Positions 1 through 8,039 are shown, counted from the stretch's first letter. The stretch: 38,348 bases of DNA from an uncultured Muribaculaceae bacterium (GCA_944321705.1 CALUMG010000018.1:1-38348); one strand, 5' to 3'. Program-made: numbers and translations. The notes: generated from the letters alone by a model not told the origin.

Positions 1-81
1 CGTTTTTCCTCTAACTCCCTAATTATCAAATCCTGTTGCGTTAATCTGCTGCAATTCGGCGGATATTCCAGAGATTTAAGG

Positions 82-89
82 TAATTTTG
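82..89 (+). promoter_or_regulatory. Bacteroidetes -7 box before the exchanger gene
   Basis: TAATTTTG fits the Bacteroidetes -7 consensus TAnnTTTG and lies about 30 bases before the ATG at 119. No clear TTG element is seen 19-21 bases upstream, so the call rests on one box. Bases 1-81 show nothing else I can interpret. Confidence 0.45.
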
Positions 90-118
90 CGCTTACAAAC
101 GCAACTACGGTTTTTATT

Positions 119-1093
119 ATGACATACCTCTTATTGATTATCGGACTGGCAATGCTCCTTGCAGGGGCAAATTATCTGGTTGATGCCTCAGTAGCAATAG
201 CCAAGCGTGCTAAAATATCAAACTTTATAATAGGCATAACCATCGTAGGCATGGGTACGTCCCTGCCCGAACTGTTTGTATCGGCCTCATCTGCCATTGA
301 CGGATATGGCGACATGTCGGTAGGCAACGTCGTAGGATCAAACATTTGCAATATATTTCTCATACTTGGCATTACGGCAATAATCGCACCGTTTGCAGTT
401 ACACGGCAGAATCTTATCCGCGATATCCCGTTTGGTGTGTTCGTTTCAATATTATTGTTGCTGCTATGCTCCGACAAAATCTTTCCACGCATCGAATACA
501 ACGAAATTGGTCGAATGGACAGCATTGTGTTCCTACTCATTTTTATCGGCTATATTACTTTCGCCATATACCAGTCGCACAAGGAACAACAATCCATGAA
601 AGAAAACGAAGAAATAGCCACCTCGACATTGACAGGCAGGCCGGCAGCTTTGTTATGGGCCATTGCAATAGTTTCGTTGGCAGTGCTGCTTTATGGAGGC
701 AATCTCTTCCTCGACAATGTCGTTGCCGTTGCCAAATTATGGGGAATGAGCGAGAAAGTCATATCCTTGACAATAGTAGCAGTAGGCACTTCATTGCCCG
801 AATTGATAACTTGCATCATTGCAGCCACCAAGAATAACCCACAACTTGCACTTGGCAACGTAATTGGCTCAAACATATTCAACATCCTGTTTATCCTCGG
901 ATTTTCGGCAATGTTGAAGCCAATACAGCTTGCAGGAATAAACTATGTGGACTTCGGTGTGATGATACTTGCATCTGTCTTGACATTCGTATGCGCATTC
1001 ACTTTCAAGAAACGCATGATTGACCGTACCGAAGGCATCATCTTCGTTGCAATTTATATCTTATACACAGCATACCTACTTATATGGAACTAA
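119..1093 (+). CDS. Calcium/sodium antiporter (CaCA family, YrbG-like)
   Basis: A 324-residue inner-membrane protein of about ten hydrophobic segments, which is the usual length for prokaryotic Na+/Ca2+ exchangers. The two signature alpha-repeats are plain. Residues about 44-85 contain GTSLPEL followed by GNVVGSNICN, and residues about 222-263 contain GTSLPEL followed by GNVIGSNIFN. In this family the acidic and polar residues of these repeats bind the exchanged cations. The charged loop between the two halves (about residues 155-175) is probably cytoplasmic. The gene is monocistronic, with its own -7 box and a shared bidirectional terminator against the next gene. The ion specificity (Ca2+, or other cations exchanged for Na+ or H+) cannot be read from the sequence. 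Confidence 0.93.
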   Translation: MTYLLLIIGLAMLLAGANYLVDASVAIAKRAKISNFIIGITIVGMGTSLPELFVSASSAIDGYGDMSVGNVVGSNICNIFLILGITAIIAPFAVTRQNLIRDIPFGVFVSILLLLLCSDKIFPRIEYNEIGRMDSIVFLLIFIGYITFAIYQSHKEQQSMKENEEIATSTLTGRPAALLWAIAIVSLAVLLYGGNLFLDNVVAVAKLWGMSEKVISLTIVAVGTSLPELITCIIAATKNNPQLALGNVIGSNIFNILFILGFSAMLKPIQLAGINYVDFGVMILASVLTFVCAFTFKKRMIDRTEGIIFVAIYILYTAYLLIWN

Positions 1094-1108
1094 TTCCGAC
1101 CAATAACA

Positions 1109-1158
1109 AAGCAGCCACAAAGTATTCAATGAAAACTTTGCGGCTGCTTGGTTTTATT
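1109..1158. terminator. Bidirectional hairpin terminator between convergent genes
   Basis: AAGCAGCCACAAAGT pairs with ACTTTGCGGCTGCTT (one A-C mismatch) around an 11-base loop, followed by GGTTTTATT on the + strand. It lies between the stop of the exchanger gene (+) and the stop of the Plug-domain gene (-), so it can serve both. Confidence 0.8.
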
Positions 1159-1165
1159 ACCTGAA

Positions 1166-2443
1166 TCATTTACCTGAAAATATCATTCCAAAACCTATCA
1201 ACCGGTCATATCGCTCCCCGACAGGACGATTGTACACCCTGACCGAATACTCATTGACCGTTTGATACTTGTCCCCTTCTATCTTTGAGGTCAATCCCAC
1301 GTTAGTCCCATCAGGGACAAAAAGATATTGATAATTATACGCTCCTTGTTTCAGCATGATGTCGGCAACATAATTGCCTGATGACGGATCATAAATCATC
1401 AATGTCTCAGGAGAAAACAAGTGATTGGTAAATTCCCCGTCTAAGTATATTTTGCCTCCTGTGACAGGACCTCCTGTTGCAAGAGAAAAGTGTGTGACAA
1501 TATAATCGGCCTCAGTATTTGAGTTTGTACCCTCAGCATTACGCACGGTAAACCTTCCGAATTGAGTTCTGTCGTAGCTATATGGCTCATCAGCCCTTAA
1601 TTCGTCGGTATAAAGTGTGGCATGGTAATATGGATGGAAATACTCCACACCAGCTACACCCATGGTGGGATAATTGACTGCAACTGTTTCCATGCGTCTG
1701 AATTCGTTCCCAGCCGGGAATATCAAATTTTTGTCATGTTCAAAAAAAGCCTTTGTTCCCATGACCCTCATCGGCCTATTAATGTACACTTCATTGTCTA
1801 TTCGGGAATTTTGATTGACAAATACCATCAAATCCTGATACATGTCGCGCACGCGGTAATCACGCGCATCCACAGTAACAGACAACTGCTGATGACTCTC
1901 TTTGTAATCTACGTCGGTTCGCGAAGATACGCTCGGATATACTGATATTATATTCTCACACACGCAAAATCTCGCCTGCAATAGAATATTGTCAGGCTCA
2001 TCTTCGGGGTAAACCCTTACCAAATAATTCCCAGATGCCGTGAATTGCATGTCATCATTAGGCAATGTGAAACTGTAATGCACAAAGTGAGAAAATGTCC
2101 CACTCGAATATTCGTAATTTTCAATATTGGCATAATTGAATCCATCAATGTATTCGGCTTCAACCAAATCCGATGGTTGCCAATCGGCATTGCAATGAAC
2201 AAGACTGTATCGCAAATAAGAAACTTCGGGACTCAGTTCATCAAATCGCACCTCAATGTGGTCGTTATTGGTGATGGTCAATACCGGAGGAAAATAATCA
2301 TTCCCTACCAGCTTTACTTGAAGCGATTTGAAAGCCGGGTCGAATATCTGAGTACGGGTATCAATCACTTGAGCCGACATTGACCCAAAAGTGCAATTCA
2401 GCAAAATGGCTGCAATAAATATCCTTAAAGTTCCCTTTTTCAT
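1166..2443 (-). CDS. Type IX secretion Plug-domain protein (DUF5103)
   Basis: A 425-residue secreted or periplasmic protein with an N-terminal signal peptide ending ...FGSMSAQ. The body is beta-rich, with recognisable DUF5103 features such as YLRYSLVHCNADW, YIDGFNY and YLVRVYPED. In Flavobacterium the DUF5103 protein called Plug occupies the periplasmic side of the giant SprA translocon of the type IX secretion system (established knowledge for that species). I chose the ATG at 2443 because it begins the signal peptide. The longer frame starting at 2533 would run into the ung gene. ung ends 19 bases upstream, so the two are likely co-transcribed. No other T9SS component is in the window, so its role here is inferred from the family alone. 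Confidence 0.85.
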   Translation of the reverse strand: MKKGTLRIFIAAILLNCTFGSMSAQVIDTRTQIFDPAFKSLQVKLVGNDYFPPVLTITNNDHIEVRFDELSPEVSYLRYSLVHCNADWQPSDLVEAEYIDGFNYANIENYEYSSGTFSHFVHYSFTLPNDDMQFTASGNYLVRVYPEDEPDNILLQARFCVCENIISVYPSVSSRTDVDYKESHQQLSVTVDARDYRVRDMYQDLMVFVNQNSRIDNEVYINRPMRVMGTKAFFEHDKNLIFPAGNEFRRMETVAVNYPTMGVAGVEYFHPYYHATLYTDELRADEPYSYDRTQFGRFTVRNAEGTNSNTEADYIVTHFSLATGGPVTGGKIYLDGEFTNHLFSPETLMIYDPSSGNYVADIMLKQGAYNYQYLFVPDGTNVGLTSKIEGDKYQTVNEYSVRVYNRPVGERYDRLIGFGMIFSGK

Positions 2444-2462
2444 AAAATTTTCATGTTTTATG

Positions 2463-3125
2463 TTACCAGTCAATGGGTTCCTTGCCATGCGCCACAAGAT
2501 ATTCATTAGTCCTCGAAAAATGCTTGTTGCCAAAGAATCCCCTATGGGCCGACAATGGTGACGGATGAGGAGAAGTCAACACTAAATGACGTGAACGGTC
2601 GATAAATGCTCCTTTCTTTATTGCATATGCTCCCCACAAAATAAACACGAGATTGTCGCGCTTGCTTGCAAGATGCAAAATAACTTCATCAGTGAACTCC
2701 TCCCAGCCGCGATTTTGATGAGACCCGGCACTGTGCGCCCTCACGGTCAATGTGGAATTAAGCAACAACACCCCTTGCCGTGCCCACCTTGTCAAGTCTC
2801 CGCTCGTAGGAATTGGTTTACCCAGATCATCATGTATTTCCTTGAAAATATTAACAAGGGATGGAGGAAAAGGCACTCCGTCGCCCACCGAAAAACACAT
2901 GCCATTGGCTTGGCCTACGTCATGATATGGATCCTGTCCTATTATTACGACTTTCACTTTATCGAATGGCGTAGCATCAAATGCAGCAAAGATTTTTCGT
3001 CCCGGAGGAAATACTTGGAACTGTTTATACTCGTCATGAACAAAATCCACAAGACGTTTGAAATATGGTTTATCCCATTCGTCGGCTAATTCCACACGCC
3101 AACTTTCTTCTATTTTAACATTCAT
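2463..3125 (-). CDS. ung: Uracil-DNA glycosylase, family 1
   Basis: A 220-residue cytoplasmic base-excision repair enzyme that removes uracil from DNA. All family-1 motifs are intact. The water-activating loop GQDPYH is at residues 63-68 with Asp65 as the catalytic residue. The uracil-recognition segment LLLNSTLTVR is present, as is the Leu-intercalation loop HPSPLSAHRGFFG near residues 186-198 with its catalytic His. Length matches the family. The ATG at 3125 is the natural start. It is the upstream member of a pair with the Plug-domain gene, a pairing with no obvious functional logic. Confidence 0.97.
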   Translation of the reverse strand: MNVKIEESWRVELADEWDKPYFKRLVDFVHDEYKQFQVFPPGRKIFAAFDATPFDKVKVVIIGQDPYHDVGQANGMCFSVGDGVPFPPSLVNIFKEIHDDLGKPIPTSGDLTRWARQGVLLLNSTLTVRAHSAGSHQNRGWEEFTDEVILHLASKRDNLVFILWGAYAIKKGAFIDRSRHLVLTSPHPSPLSAHRGFFGNKHFSRTNEYLVAHGKEPIDW

Positions 3126-3209
3126 TACACTGTCTGTTTTTATTGAATATTCGGCATCTCCACAGATTATCGTTCACCCACTCCAATCTCAATAATTATC
3201 GCCGTTCTA

Positions 3210-3240
3210 TTGCAAAGCTACAAATATATTATTACTTTTG
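3210..3240 (+). promoter_or_regulatory. Promoter of tRNA-Arg
   Basis: TTG at 3210-3212, 20 bases, then TACTTTTG at 3233-3240: a textbook Bacteroidetes housekeeping promoter (TTG-N19..21-TAnnTTTG). It sits 36 bases before the tRNA. Confidence 0.75.
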
Positions 3241-3276
3241 CCAACCGAAAGTGAAAAACTTGTCTTGACACATTAT

Positions 3277-3348
3277 GCGCTCATAGTTCAATGGATAGAA
3301 TAAAGGATTCCGGTTCCTTCGATTGGGGTTCGACTCCCCATGAGCGTA
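3277..3348 (+). tRNA. tRNA-Arg (anticodon CCG)
   Basis: A full cloverleaf can be folded. The acceptor stem GCGCTCA/TGAGCGT has a terminal G-U. The D-stem is GTTC/GAAT. The anticodon stem AAGGA/TCCTT surrounds the loop TTCCGGT, giving anticodon CCG (reads CGG). The T-arm is TGGGG-TTCGACT-CCCCA. The discriminator base is A and CCA is not encoded. No terminator with a U-run is evident before the convergent patatin gene ending at 3407; only a weak AATCAA/TTGATT hairpin is present. Confidence 0.95.
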
Positions 3349-3406
3349 CAAAAATATCCCTTACAATCAAACAACTTGATTTTCGCTATTTCACACAGAC
3401 GAGCGT

Positions 3407-5749
3407 TCACCGCAAGAATTTAGGTGCATCAAAAAGAAGTCCGAAACTGATTCCAAAATTCCAATTATTAGACGGATAAGTCAAATAATTGCAATACAAG
3501 CTCAAAGACGCAAATGAGAAATTATAAACCAACGCCGTTTCTCCCATCCATTCAAGTCTTTTAAACCATCCTGCATATTCAGGTCGCAAATCTTCAGTTT
3601 CCACAACATCCCGAACATGAGCAAACGCATAAAATTCAGTCCTCAATTGCAAATTTGAGACTATCTTCCATATTGGCAATATTCCACCGGCTATGAATGA
3701 ATGGCTTCTAAATCCCGGATTAAAATAATTCTGCGTAGCTGGTGTAGGCGTAAACGACGGAGCTTGAACAAGCCATGCTGTATAATTATCACCTAACGGG
3801 CGTGAAGAAATTGCAGCATCGGCCTTGATGCCAAGCGAAAAATGGTTATTCACATTTATGTACTTATCCCATTGCAATTCGGCTTGCACCCATGCCTCAG
3901 GCTCTCCTTCCGACAATGTATAGCCTTCAGTTTCAGAATTATATGGCAAATAATCACATGAACCATACACTCCGGCGACTTTCAACCTTAATCGAGCCCC
4001 CGACGTGGGATACATGCTGTGATTAAGCGTGTTGCTTTCCAAAACCGCATCAATCTGTCCCAACTTATAAGTGCTTTTATCTTGCTTGGTAGATGAATAA
4101 TCCACAACGTTACTTTGATAGAACAAATCTTTCAAATATCCATATCCTATCGATATCCCTAATTTAGACTTTCTTCCTATGGCAAGCCCGTACTCAAGTT
4201 TGACATAATCCTCATAATTTATGATAAACGATGGCTGTTCGGATTTATAAAATAATACATCGTTTTCATAAAATTTCTGCTTCGACAGCACTCCTGTCAA
4301 TTTAAGATAAGATGGTATATTTGTTCCCAATGCTATTTTTGACTCAATCATACCTGCATAATAACTTTGACCGAGCCATCCGCTCAAACTTGCGTCAAAC
4401 GAATTATAACTCAACGTACTGTAATTGCCCGAAAGGTAAATCATGCTGTTTGTAGACGAACTTAGCCATCCCCCGACACCTACTGAAATAGGATCCTTCA
4501 TCTTGGCATGCAACGTCAAGTCAAACAATCCAGTTTCTTTGTTATAAGAAGCTACAGGAACGAAATCATTCAATTTTCCAGTTGATATTGCTCTATAAAA
4601 CGCTATTTTAGCCTCTTCAATGTCAAGGACTCCGTCATCACCGTCATTAAACAAATTTCGCAAATATTCATTTTGACCTTCAGAACCTCCTACGACATCC
4701 ACATCGCCAAATGCCACTCCCGGTGTCTTGCTTTTAAAAACAGACCTCGACAAAGACCTTGCCTCCTTTGACACACGTTTTTCCACACGTCCTTTTATAG
4801 AATCCATCATGGACATGGCTCTTTCATAACCCCTTGCGCATATTTGAGATGCCTTCTGGAAATCAAGTAATTGAAAATCGCGTAAGTTTATATTTATCCG
4901 AATACCTTCTTCAGGTTTTATGTCGGTATCGCGATCCTGCACAATCATTGTCTCTATTTGCTTTATTATGTTGTCCATGTCGGTTTCAGTACCACCGGCA
5001 GTAACATCAACACCTATGATTATGTCGGGTGAAAATTCCGACTTCATGACATTGACCGGGAAATTTTCATATATGCCGCCATCAAATATTGGGATACTGT
5101 CGATATACTGAGGTTTAAATACCAACGGGAAACTCATGGATGCCCTTACGGCAACTCCCAAGCTGCCTTTGGCCAACACTAGTTTACGCTTGTTGAACAC
5201 ATCGGCAGCCACGCACCTGAAAGGAACATACAACTTATCGAAATCGCCACCACATTGAGCAGTATATGGAGCAAAAAGCTCCATAAAGGCAAAATTCATT
5301 GGCAATGGATTTATTAAGCTTGATGGCAATATGTTTGCTTTTACAGTAGACGAATCAGTACGCTCGAGATTCAAGTAAAACATGGCCGGAGAAAGCTCTT
5401 TCTTGTCGAAATAATATTCCAAGTCACCATTAATCGTACCTGTCGACCAGTCGGCAAAATCTTTCGACTTTATCAACTCAAGCATTTCTTCAGGAGTGAA
5501 TCCTGCAGCATATAACCCTCCTATTATCGCACCCATGGATGTACCGGTAATATAGTCTATCGGTATGTCATTGTCTTCAAGAGCTTTAATGACACCTATG
5601 TGCGCAATTCCTTTTGCCCCGCCTCCGCTCAATACCAATCCTACACTTTCTCCATGCACGCACAACACACCCAATAGCATGGCTATCAATATTGCAGGTA
5701 ATCGATGCCATCCAAAATCATCCCCCGACATTAAACGTTCAATGCTCAT
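3407..5749 (-). CDS. Patatin-like phospholipase with Omp85-type barrel
   Basis: About 780 residues. After a signal sequence (hydrophobic stretch LPAILIAMLLGVL) comes a patatin domain. It has the oxyanion loop SGGGAKG, the nucleophile elbow GTSMG (Ser about residue 71) and the DGG motif (Asp about 223), so the Ser-Asp catalytic dyad is intact. Residues about 325-400 resemble a POTRA-like linker. The last 350 residues alternate in the manner of an outer-membrane beta-barrel of the surface-antigen/Omp85 type, as in PlpD-like type Vd autotransporters. The longest frame begins at a TTG (5764); I prefer the ATG at 5749, 28 bases after the serB stop, with 5731 as an alternative. It is likely co-transcribed with serB. 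Substrate and the cellular side of the patatin domain cannot be determined here. Confidence 0.9.
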   Translation of the reverse strand: MSIERLMSGDDFGWHRLPAILIAMLLGVLCVHGESVGLVLSGGGAKGIAHIGVIKALEDNDIPIDYITGTSMGAIIGGLYAAGFTPEEMLELIKSKDFADWSTGTINGDLEYYFDKKELSPAMFYLNLERTDSSTVKANILPSSLINPLPMNFAFMELFAPYTAQCGGDFDKLYVPFRCVAADVFNKRKLVLAKGSLGVAVRASMSFPLVFKPQYIDSIPIFDGGIYENFPVNVMKSEFSPDIIIGVDVTAGGTETDMDNIIKQIETMIVQDRDTDIKPEEGIRININLRDFQLLDFQKASQICARGYERAMSMMDSIKGRVEKRVSKEARSLSRSVFKSKTPGVAFGDVDVVGGSEGQNEYLRNLFNDGDDGVLDIEEAKIAFYRAISTGKLNDFVPVASYNKETGLFDLTLHAKMKDPISVGVGGWLSSSTNSMIYLSGNYSTLSYNSFDASLSGWLGQSYYAGMIESKIALGTNIPSYLKLTGVLSKQKFYENDVLFYKSEQPSFIINYEDYVKLEYGLAIGRKSKLGISIGYGYLKDLFYQSNVVDYSSTKQDKSTYKLGQIDAVLESNTLNHSMYPTSGARLRLKVAGVYGSCDYLPYNSETEGYTLSEGEPEAWVQAELQWDKYINVNNHFSLGIKADAAISSRPLGDNYTAWLVQAPSFTPTPATQNYFNPGFRSHSFIAGGILPIWKIVSNLQLRTEFYAFAHVRDVVETEDLRPEYAGWFKRLEWMGETALVYNFSFASLSLYCNYLTYPSNNWNFGISFGLLFDAPKFLR

Positions 5750-5777
5750 ACGACATGGGGTCAAGCAGAATCATTCA

Positions 5778-7007
5778 CTAATTATTTATATACGAATCCT
5801 TGAATCCAAGGAAATACAATACGCCATCAAGGCCTATGGTAGAAATACTTTGCTGAGCATTGGCCTTTACTTTAGGCTTTGCATGATAAGCAATACCGAG
5901 TCCGGCCGTAGTCAGCATTTGCAAGTCATTTGCACCATCGCCCACTGCGATAGTCTGTGCAATGTCGACATTTTCAACTTGAGCCAATAATTTCAACAAC
6001 TCTGCCTTACGGGTCCCGTCCACGATGTCACCAAGATAATGTCCTGTCAACTTGCCGTCCACGATTTCCAAATCATTGGCATAAACATAGTCTATCCCGT
6101 AACGCTGCTTCAAATAATTTCCAAAATAAGTAAAGCCACCCGACAGAATAGCAATTTTATATCCTGTGCGTTTAAGTACCTTCATTAACCTATCCACGCC
6201 TTCAGCTATAGGCAAATTTTCGGCTATGTCCTTCATTACACTTTCATCGAGCCCCTTCAGCATGGCCACACGACGAGTAAAGCTTTCCTTGAAATCAATT
6301 TCACCTCGCATGGCACTCTCGGTAATTGCTTTCACCTCGGCACCCACACCGGCTCGTGCGGCAAGCTCATCGATGACTTCTGTTTCAATCAGCGTCGAAT
6401 CCATATCAAAGCATATCAATCGACGACAACGCCTGAATATAGTATCCTCTTGCATCGACAAGTCGAAATCAAGCTTATTGGTGAGCTGCATGAAATCACG
6501 TTGCATCTTGCTTTTATTCAAAGGCGTGCCTCGCACCGAGAATTCTATACATGTTTTCCCAAGGCTGTACCCTTCCTCTTTCAATGGCATGCGCCCCGTC
6601 AATCGTTGTATCATGTCGATATTAAGTCCTTGCTCGGCTACGATTCTCGTCACGGCAGCAATCTGCTCGGCAGTTATGCGACGTCCGAGTATTGTAATTA
6701 TATAGCGATTCTTTCCTTGCAATCCAACCCATTCTTCATAATCGGCGACGGAAATGGGCGTAAACCGTATTTGCACATTCATCTCAGCAGCCTTGAAAAG
6801 CAATTCTTTCATAATGTCTCCACTTCGGTCACTCGTAGTCTTAAACAATATGCCTAAAACCAACGTATGATGAATGTCAGCTTGACCTATGTCAAGGATG
6901 GAAGCCCCATATTTTCCTAATATCCCCGTCAACGCCGATGTTACTCCGGGCCTGTCTTGCCCTGAAATATTTATTTGTATCAGCTCAAATCCCGGTATGT
7001 CTGCCAT
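5778..7007 (-). CDS. serB: Phosphoserine phosphatase with N-terminal ACT domains
   Basis: 409 residues. It catalyses the last step of serine synthesis, O-phosphoserine to serine. The N-terminal ~170 residues form two ACT-like regulatory domains (ISGQDRPGVTSALTGIL near the start, a second near residue 100). The HAD phosphatase domain follows, with motif I DMDSTLIETEVID (nucleophile Asp about residue 201), motif II in ILSGGFTYFG and motif III/IV GDGANDLQML. Length agrees with the ACT-containing SerB forms of Bacteroidetes. A -7 box (CAAAATTA on the + strand, 7036-7043) lies upstream. The patatin gene follows 28 bases downstream. Confidence 0.95.
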   Translation of the reverse strand: MADIPGFELIQINISGQDRPGVTSALTGILGKYGASILDIGQADIHHTLVLGILFKTTSDRSGDIMKELLFKAAEMNVQIRFTPISVADYEEWVGLQGKNRYIITILGRRITAEQIAAVTRIVAEQGLNIDMIQRLTGRMPLKEEGYSLGKTCIEFSVRGTPLNKSKMQRDFMQLTNKLDFDLSMQEDTIFRRCRRLICFDMDSTLIETEVIDELAARAGVGAEVKAITESAMRGEIDFKESFTRRVAMLKGLDESVMKDIAENLPIAEGVDRLMKVLKRTGYKIAILSGGFTYFGNYLKQRYGIDYVYANDLEIVDGKLTGHYLGDIVDGTRKAELLKLLAQVENVDIAQTIAVGDGANDLQMLTTAGLGIAYHAKPKVKANAQQSISTIGLDGVLYFLGFKDSYINN

Positions 7008-7035
7008 AATTGCTACTTTTTTGTTTTCTATGTGC

Positions 7036-7043
7036 CAAAATTA
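7036..7043 (-). promoter_or_regulatory. Possible -7 box for serB
   Basis: Minus-strand TAATTTTG, 28 bases before the serB ATG. No well-spaced TTG element is seen, so this is tentative. Confidence 0.4.
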
Positions 7044-7105
7044 GTCATAATTTTCTCATTTGACATCATTCCGAAACACTTTATGCAATTTTTAAATCAG
7101 CCGTT

Positions 7106-7142
7106 TTTTAACATTCGCAAAATCGCTTTTACAATGTTAAAA
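7106..7142. repeat. 10-bp inverted repeat in the serB upstream region
   Basis: TTTTAACATT (7106-7115) and AATGTTAAAA (7133-7142) are perfect inverted copies with a 17-base spacer. The heptamer TTTTAAC also occurs at 7195, 7203 and 7245. It lies in the AT-rich divergent gap between serB (-) and the leader ORF (+). Apart from these repeats and the 7267-7302 palindrome, bases 7044-7300 show no gene I can support. Confidence 0.5.
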
Positions 7143-7266
7143 TACATGGCTCTCAGTCAATCTAAACAATACTGAAAAGCTGTCCACAATTACATTTTAA
7201 CGTTTTAACTTAAAAAAACATTTTATTGTAAATAAAACACTGTATTTTAACTTTTACAACCACCTA

Positions 7267-7302
7267 TTTTTCAGATATTTAACCTCCTAAATATCTGAAA
7301 AA
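7267..7302. promoter_or_regulatory. Perfect 15-bp palindrome, candidate operator
   Basis: TTTTTCAGATATTTA and TAAATATCTGAAAAA are exact inverted copies around the 6-base centre ACCTCC. The element ends two bases before the TTG promoter element at 7305. The arm next to the promoter ends in A residues, not T, so it does not read as a rho-independent terminator for either strand. A regulator-binding site is the simplest reading, by inference only. Confidence 0.55.
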
Positions 7303-7304
7303 CC

Positions 7305-7335
7305 TTGCTCAAGAAAAATATTAGCACTATATTTG
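7305..7335 (+). promoter_or_regulatory. Promoter of the leader ORF / thioredoxin-fold gene
   Basis: TTG at 7305-7307, 20 bases, then TATATTTG at 7328-7335: a strong match to the Bacteroidetes promoter. A start site near 7342 would give a leader of about 140 bases before the ATG at 7481. Confidence 0.75.
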
Positions 7336-7356
7336 CAGCGTTTTAGGTTACCATCC

Positions 7357-7506
7357 ATGGACGAGCTCCAAATAATTAAGGCAACAAAGCAACGGATGGA
7401 AATGCGCCGAAAATCGGCGGAGGGCTCTTTTCCGAGTGTCTCGCAAATCTGCCCTTTAGTATGGACATTAATTGAAGTGAATGAAAAAATTTCTTTATGC
7501 TTTTAG
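7357..7506 (+). CDS. Candidate 49-residue leader protein overlapping the next start
   Basis: An uninterrupted frame begins MDELQIIKATKQRMEMRRKS and ends VNEKISLCF. It starts about 15 bases after the expected transcription start. It runs through the whole leader and stops at TAG 7504-7506, 26 bases inside the following gene but in a different frame. The N-terminal half is basic (KATKQRMEMRRK); I recognise no family. The same bases can fold into hairpins: CGCCGA-AAA-TCGGCG, CCATCC pairing with GGATGG, AGGGC pairing with GCCCT. The segment could therefore be a structured leader with only a chance ORF. Overlap with the downstream ATG would suit translational coupling if it is translated. Confidence 0.35.
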   Translation: MDELQIIKATKQRMEMRRKSAEGSFPSVSQICPLVWTLIEVNEKISLCF

Positions 7507-7969
7507 TGTTGTTGCAGCAGTATTTTTCTTTTCATCAGCCTATTCTCCGGAAAACGCCGGAACTCGCGTCGGTTCAGATGCCGCAGGCTTCGCTGTAACA
7601 AACGACAGCAATGCGATTAGTTTGCAATCTTTGAGAGGCAGCTATGTATTGATTTCATTTTGGTCCTCGACCGATGCCAATTCAAGAATTGCAAATAAAA
7701 TGTACAATGATTTCGCATTGAATGACAATGTGCAACTTAATTACGTCGCTGTTAATTTCGATCCTTCCGAAAACGTGTTTGACGAAATAACCAACATCGA
7801 CAAGCTGCACAAACCGGCACAATTCCATGTCAATAATGGAGAAAAGTCGGTCTTTTTTGAAAAATATCGCCTCGATGAGGGATATAAAAGCTATCTCGTC
7901 AATCCCGACGGAGTAATAATAGCCGAAAACCCTACCGAAAGCGATTTAATCAAATTGACAAGAATCTAA
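7481..7969 (+). CDS. Secreted thioredoxin-fold protein lacking cysteines
   Basis: 162 residues with a signal peptide (about 20 residues, ending ...FFFSSAYS). The rest follows the redoxin/TlpA pattern: a hairpin before LQSLRGSYVLISFWS, a helix, a second strand LNYVAVNFD, and the late strand SYLVNPDGVIIAENP typical of these folds. The position where TlpA proteins carry WCxxC reads WSSTDANS, and the whole protein has no cysteine. It therefore cannot do thiol-disulfide chemistry and may be a scaffold or binding member of the fold (inference). The ATG at 7481 is the start of the signal peptide. A clear terminator follows, so it is transcribed from the 7305 promoter as a short unit. Confidence 0.75.
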   Translation: MKKFLYAFSVVAAVFFFSSAYSPENAGTRVGSDAAGFAVTNDSNAISLQSLRGSYVLISFWSSTDANSRIANKMYNDFALNDNVQLNYVAVNFDPSENVFDEITNIDKLHKPAQFHVNNGEKSVFFEKYRLDEGYKSYLVNPDGVIIAENPTESDLIKLTRI

Positions 7970-7991
7970 GAATTAGAATCATCTTTTTGCA

Positions 7992-8039
7992 AAATGAGGC
8001 TTGATGCGGATGCCTTACGCTCAAAGCCCCATTTTTTTG
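7992..8039 (+). terminator. Rho-independent terminator after the thioredoxin-fold gene
   Basis: ATGAGGCTTGA...TCAAAGCCCCAT forms a long stem (one mismatch, one bulge) with an inner GCG/CGC extension, followed by seven T residues. Confidence 0.85.

Noticed and set aside
2045..2383. Plus-strand frame of 112 codons inside the Plug-domain gene
   Set aside because: It is a shadow of the minus-strand gene, without a start signal or protein family features.
3277..3348. tRNA-Arg as an integration site of a mobile element
   Set aside because: No integrase and no repeated tRNA 3' end in the window; the flanking genes are ordinary chromosomal genes.
7357..7480. Known riboswitch class (TPP, cobalamin, SAM, preQ1) in the 7.4-kb leader
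   Set aside because: I looked for their conserved core motifs and found none; only local hairpins are supported.
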